NCBI GenBank assembly: GCA_027294815.1
Contig: JAPULP010000427.1
Location: 1-6,720 of the forward strand
Source of the DNA: Gemmatimonadota bacterium
Lineage (GTDB): Bacteria > Gemmatimonadota > Gemmatimonadetes > Gemmatimonadales > GWC2-71-9
DNA length: 6,720 bases
Direction: 5' to 3'
Made by a program: the position numbers and the translations under genes. The first letter of the stretch is position 1. Each line of letters starts with the position of its first letter. Below the pieces are notes generated by a model that did not search any database, had not been told where the DNA came from, and worked only from the letters and a program-made list of their open reading frames with translations. Shown one piece after another: positions 6,438 to 6,720 of the stretch.

Positions 6438-6720
6438 ATGCAATCAAAAGCGCTGCCCGGCTTTAGAGATTTTTACCCCGCCGACACCGCGCTCCTCCAT
6501 CATATCTTTGCTGTTTGGCGCACCGTTTCGGCCCGATACGGCTTCGAGGAGTACGACGGTCCCCCGCTCGAACCTCTCGACTTGTACACGACAAAGAGTG
6601 GTGAGGAGATCGTGGACCAGCTCTATCATTTCGAGGACAAGGGCGGGCGGGCGGTGGCATTGCGGCCGGAGATGACCCCATCGTTGGCCCGGATGGTGGC
6701 CGCGAAGGCCTCCGACTTCA
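6438..6720 (+). CDS. hisS: Histidyl-tRNA synthetase, N-terminal part (3' end outside window)
   Basis: This is a class II aminoacyl-tRNA synthetase that charges tRNA-His in the cytoplasm. Ninety-four codons plus one base are visible from ATG 6438, 8 nt after the folC stop. The start fits because LPGFRDFYPAD (residues 6-16) matches the usual HisRS opening. The class II motif 1 region follows (YGFEEYDGPPLEPLDLYTTK, 34-53), then SGEEIVDQLYHFEDKGGR and LRPEMTPSLARMV (75-87), where E78 and T80 sit at the histidine-binding RPExT positions. The form 'LRPEMTPS-AR' differs from the E. coli 'LRPEGTAG' form and resembles the HisRS branch found in archaea, eukaryotes and some bacteria. HisZ, the regulatory subunit of ATP phosphoribosyltransferase, shares this fold. 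The intact R-P-E-x-T and the absence of other his genes here favour hisS, but the missing C-terminal half (motif 3, HisA motif, anticodon domain) would decide it. No Shine-Dalgarno is apparent. Confidence 0.88.
   Translation, partial: MQSKALPGFRDFYPADTALLHHIFAVWRTVSARYGFEEYDGPPLEPLDLYTTKSGEEIVDQLYHFEDKGGRAVALRPEMTPSLARMVAAKASDF

Noticed and set aside
1..6720. Novel defence, mobile or RNA-based system
   Set aside because: Every stretch over about 75 nt is covered by a recognised housekeeping gene, with no CRISPR-like spacing, transposase, integrase, toxin-antitoxin pair or structured RNA seen.

Overview
The window is a GC-rich, gene-dense bacterial chromosome segment. All seven genes lie on the + strand and almost nothing is left between them. 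It contains the C-terminal part of mreC, then complete mreD, mrdA (PBP2), rodA, accD and folC, and finally the first 94 codons of hisS. The sequence alone does not fix the organism. The GC bias, the mre-mrdA-rodA block running into accD-folC-hisS, an enlarged RodA and a HisRS of the 'LRPEMTPS' type would suit a Gemmatimonadota-like or other environmental Gram-negative-type lineage. That placement is a low-confidence inference. No rRNA, tRNA, CRISPR array, transposase or phage gene was seen.

Layout. Positions 1-2998 hold the elongasome genes mreC, mreD and mrdA, joined stop-to-start by 1-4 nt overlaps. Positions 2999-3071 are a 73-nt spacer that starts with a short purine-rich repeat-like element. 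Positions 3072-4313 hold rodA, followed by a 65-nt spacer with nothing convincing in it. Positions 4379-6429 hold accD and folC, which overlap by 4 nt if folC starts at a CTG codon. hisS begins 8 nt after the folC stop and runs off the window.

How the genes work together. MreC and MreD are the membrane partners of the MreB cytoskeleton. PBP2 (transpeptidase) and RodA (SEDS glycosyltransferase) form the enzyme pair that builds the side wall. AccD is the carboxyltransferase beta subunit of acetyl-CoA carboxylase, which makes malonyl-CoA for fatty acids and so for membrane. FolC makes folylpolyglutamate, and HisRS charges tRNA-His. The unit therefore joins wall elongation, membrane lipid supply, one-carbon metabolism and translation, all growth-linked functions.

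I looked for an undescribed system and did not find one; this is core housekeeping DNA. The points most worth a second look are the apparently non-ATG/GTG/TTG start of folC, a roughly 42-residue, probably membrane-embedded insertion in RodA, and the repeat-like element upstream of rodA.
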